Source: Kalymmatonema hyalinum WJT4-NPBG1
GTDB taxonomy: Bacteria; Cyanobacteriota; Cyanobacteriia; Cyanobacteriales; Nostocaceae
Assembly: GCA_019359075.1 (NCBI GenBank)
Contig: JAHHIB010000015.1
Span: forward strand, 34,331 to 98,330
DNA length: 64,000 nt
Direction of reading: 5' to 3'
The notes beneath the pieces were generated by a model, which did no database searches, was not told where the DNA came from, and saw only the letters and a list, made by a program, of their open reading frames with translations. A program made the position numbers and the translations under genes. Within the stretch, counting starts at the first letter, position 1. Each line of letters starts with the position of its first letter. Shown here piece after piece: positions 63,118-64,000 of the stretch.

Positions 63118-64000
63118 GTGCTCCCAACCCGAGGGTTTCTCTAAGGGAGATCCATAAAAATAAATCAAAGTGCCTTATTAAAACGAATAACCGACGTTAC
63201 GGGGAACAGAGCTGGAACTAGGAGCCAAGCCTTATTAATACTCCGACTAACGACGACGCTGACTCAACCAACCAGGAAGGCGACCGGAAAAGAGCCAATA
63301 GTCTTCAAAAGCTGATACTGAAATCCCGAAGTGCGAGATTACTAGCTATTCGTCAAGTAACTCAGCTAAATAGTGGCAAGAAAACAGCAGGTGTAGATGG
63401 TAAAGCTTCCCTGAATTTTAAAGAAAGGTTTGAACTTGAAGTATTGCTTAAACAAAAGGCTCACACCTGGAATCATAGCAAACTCAGAAAAATACCCATT
63501 CCCAAAAAGGACGGAACCAAGCGCATTCTCAAGATACCGACAATGTACGACCGAGCCTTGCAAGCGCTTGTCAAACTGGCTTTAGAACCAGAATGGGAAG
63601 CACGATTTGAACCTAACTCATATGGATTCAGACCAGGGCGCTCGTGTCATGATGCGATTGAAGCAATATTTCTTAGTATCAGATGCAAACCAAAATTTGT
63701 GCTTGATGCTGACATTTCTAGGTGTTTCGACCGCATCGACCATGAAGCACTGCTAAGAAAATTAAATACGTCCCCCACCATACGCCGACAAGTTCGAGGG
63801 TGGCTAAGAGCGGGGGTGATGGATAGAAAGCAGTTGTTTCCGACATCTGAGGGCACGCCACAGGGCGGGGTAAGTGTGCTACGAAGCACTTAGTGGTATT
63901 GCTTACGGTCATTAGAAAATAGGAGGTGATTTACTAGACTAGTAAGATGGTTGCTCACCCCAGAGCGCCAAGGCTGAGTCGGTAAGCGGGGGATAATGAG
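63118..64000 (+). mobile_element. Group II intron, decayed, running off the window
   Basis: Begins with GTGCTCCC, close to the bacterial intron 5' consensus (GTGYG-like), directly behind the IS1634 coding stretch. It continues with a structured leader containing ACGGGGAACAGAGC and an intron-encoded reverse transcriptase. After 63894 the sequence no longer fits the protein. The 3' domains V and VI are not seen inside the window. Confidence 0.6.
63222..63893 (+). pseudogene. ltrA: Group II intron reverse transcriptase/maturase, truncated before YADD
   Basis: The frame is open from 63222, with no ATG near the start. RT motifs in order: SNLxx-type lead, VTQLNSGKKTAGVDG, LRKIPIPKKDGTKRILKIPT (RT2), KLALEPEWEARFEPNSYGFR, VLDADISRCFDRIDHEALL (RT3, first Asp), SEGTPQGG (RT4). 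The coding sequence then breaks (VSVLRST stop) where ISPLLAN and the catalytic YADD should follow; the maturase and endonuclease parts are absent. It cannot be an active RT. Confidence 0.85.

Overview
The window looks like part of a large plasmid, or a plasmid-derived island, from a filamentous (Nostocales-type) cyanobacterium. The basis is the many HIP1 octamers (GCGATCGC), Nostoc-style short palindromic repeats, families typical of cyanobacterial plasmids (MobV relaxase-primase, several partition systems, DUF4058, TnpB/TnpA, IS110, group II intron), giant STAND NTPases, and little housekeeping content. The only chromosomal-type sequences seen are truncated (the C-terminal half of a RarA-methyltransferase fusion and the tail of an ABC ATPase gene). 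No replication initiator was recognised, and neither plasmid status nor species is proven.

Layout. 1-4.9 kb: decayed gene fragments, an unknown gene, a long AT-rich gap and a PIN toxin-antitoxin pair. 5-13.7 kb: a MobV relaxase-primase facing away from a tight operon of ParM-like actin, ParR-like adaptor, ParA/MobD-like ATPase, a membrane protein and a membrane-anchored DUF559-like nuclease, followed by two unknown proteins. 13.7-18.6 kb: HNH protein, WGR/beta-propeller protein, a ribbon-helix-helix coiled-coil protein beside three perfect 27-bp tandem repeats, and a tyrosine recombinase. 18.6-35 kb: the most unusual region, with an LCAT-like lipase and a transglutaminase-like peptidase on one strand and three STAND NTPase genes (1374, 414 and 2085 aa) on the other. 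Around them lie five decayed copies of the STAND 5' end whose sequence types switch or break at HIP1 sites. 35-50 kb: a leftward cluster with a possible multi-helix structured RNA or DNA element, a GIY-YIG protein, a DarB-like methyltransferase-helicase, a NACHT NTPase with a long C-terminal region, and a RecA-like ATPase. 50-55 kb: small genes, then an IS200/IS605 element inserted into an IS110 transposase gene. 55-64 kb: DUF4058 operon, a second tyrosine recombinase, a second ParM/ParR pair, ParA/ParB with candidate parS palindromes, and a decayed IS1634-type transposase apparently invaded by a truncated group II intron.

How the genes may work together. Three partition systems and the relaxase would keep and spread the replicon. 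The STAND array, the lipase, the protease-like protein, the NACHT protein and the methyltransferase-helicase look like conflict (anti-phage or anti-plasmid) functions. The mosaic P-loop modules suggest that recombination among STAND paralogues has reshaped this locus. Functional statements are inferred from motifs read by eye; no database search was run.
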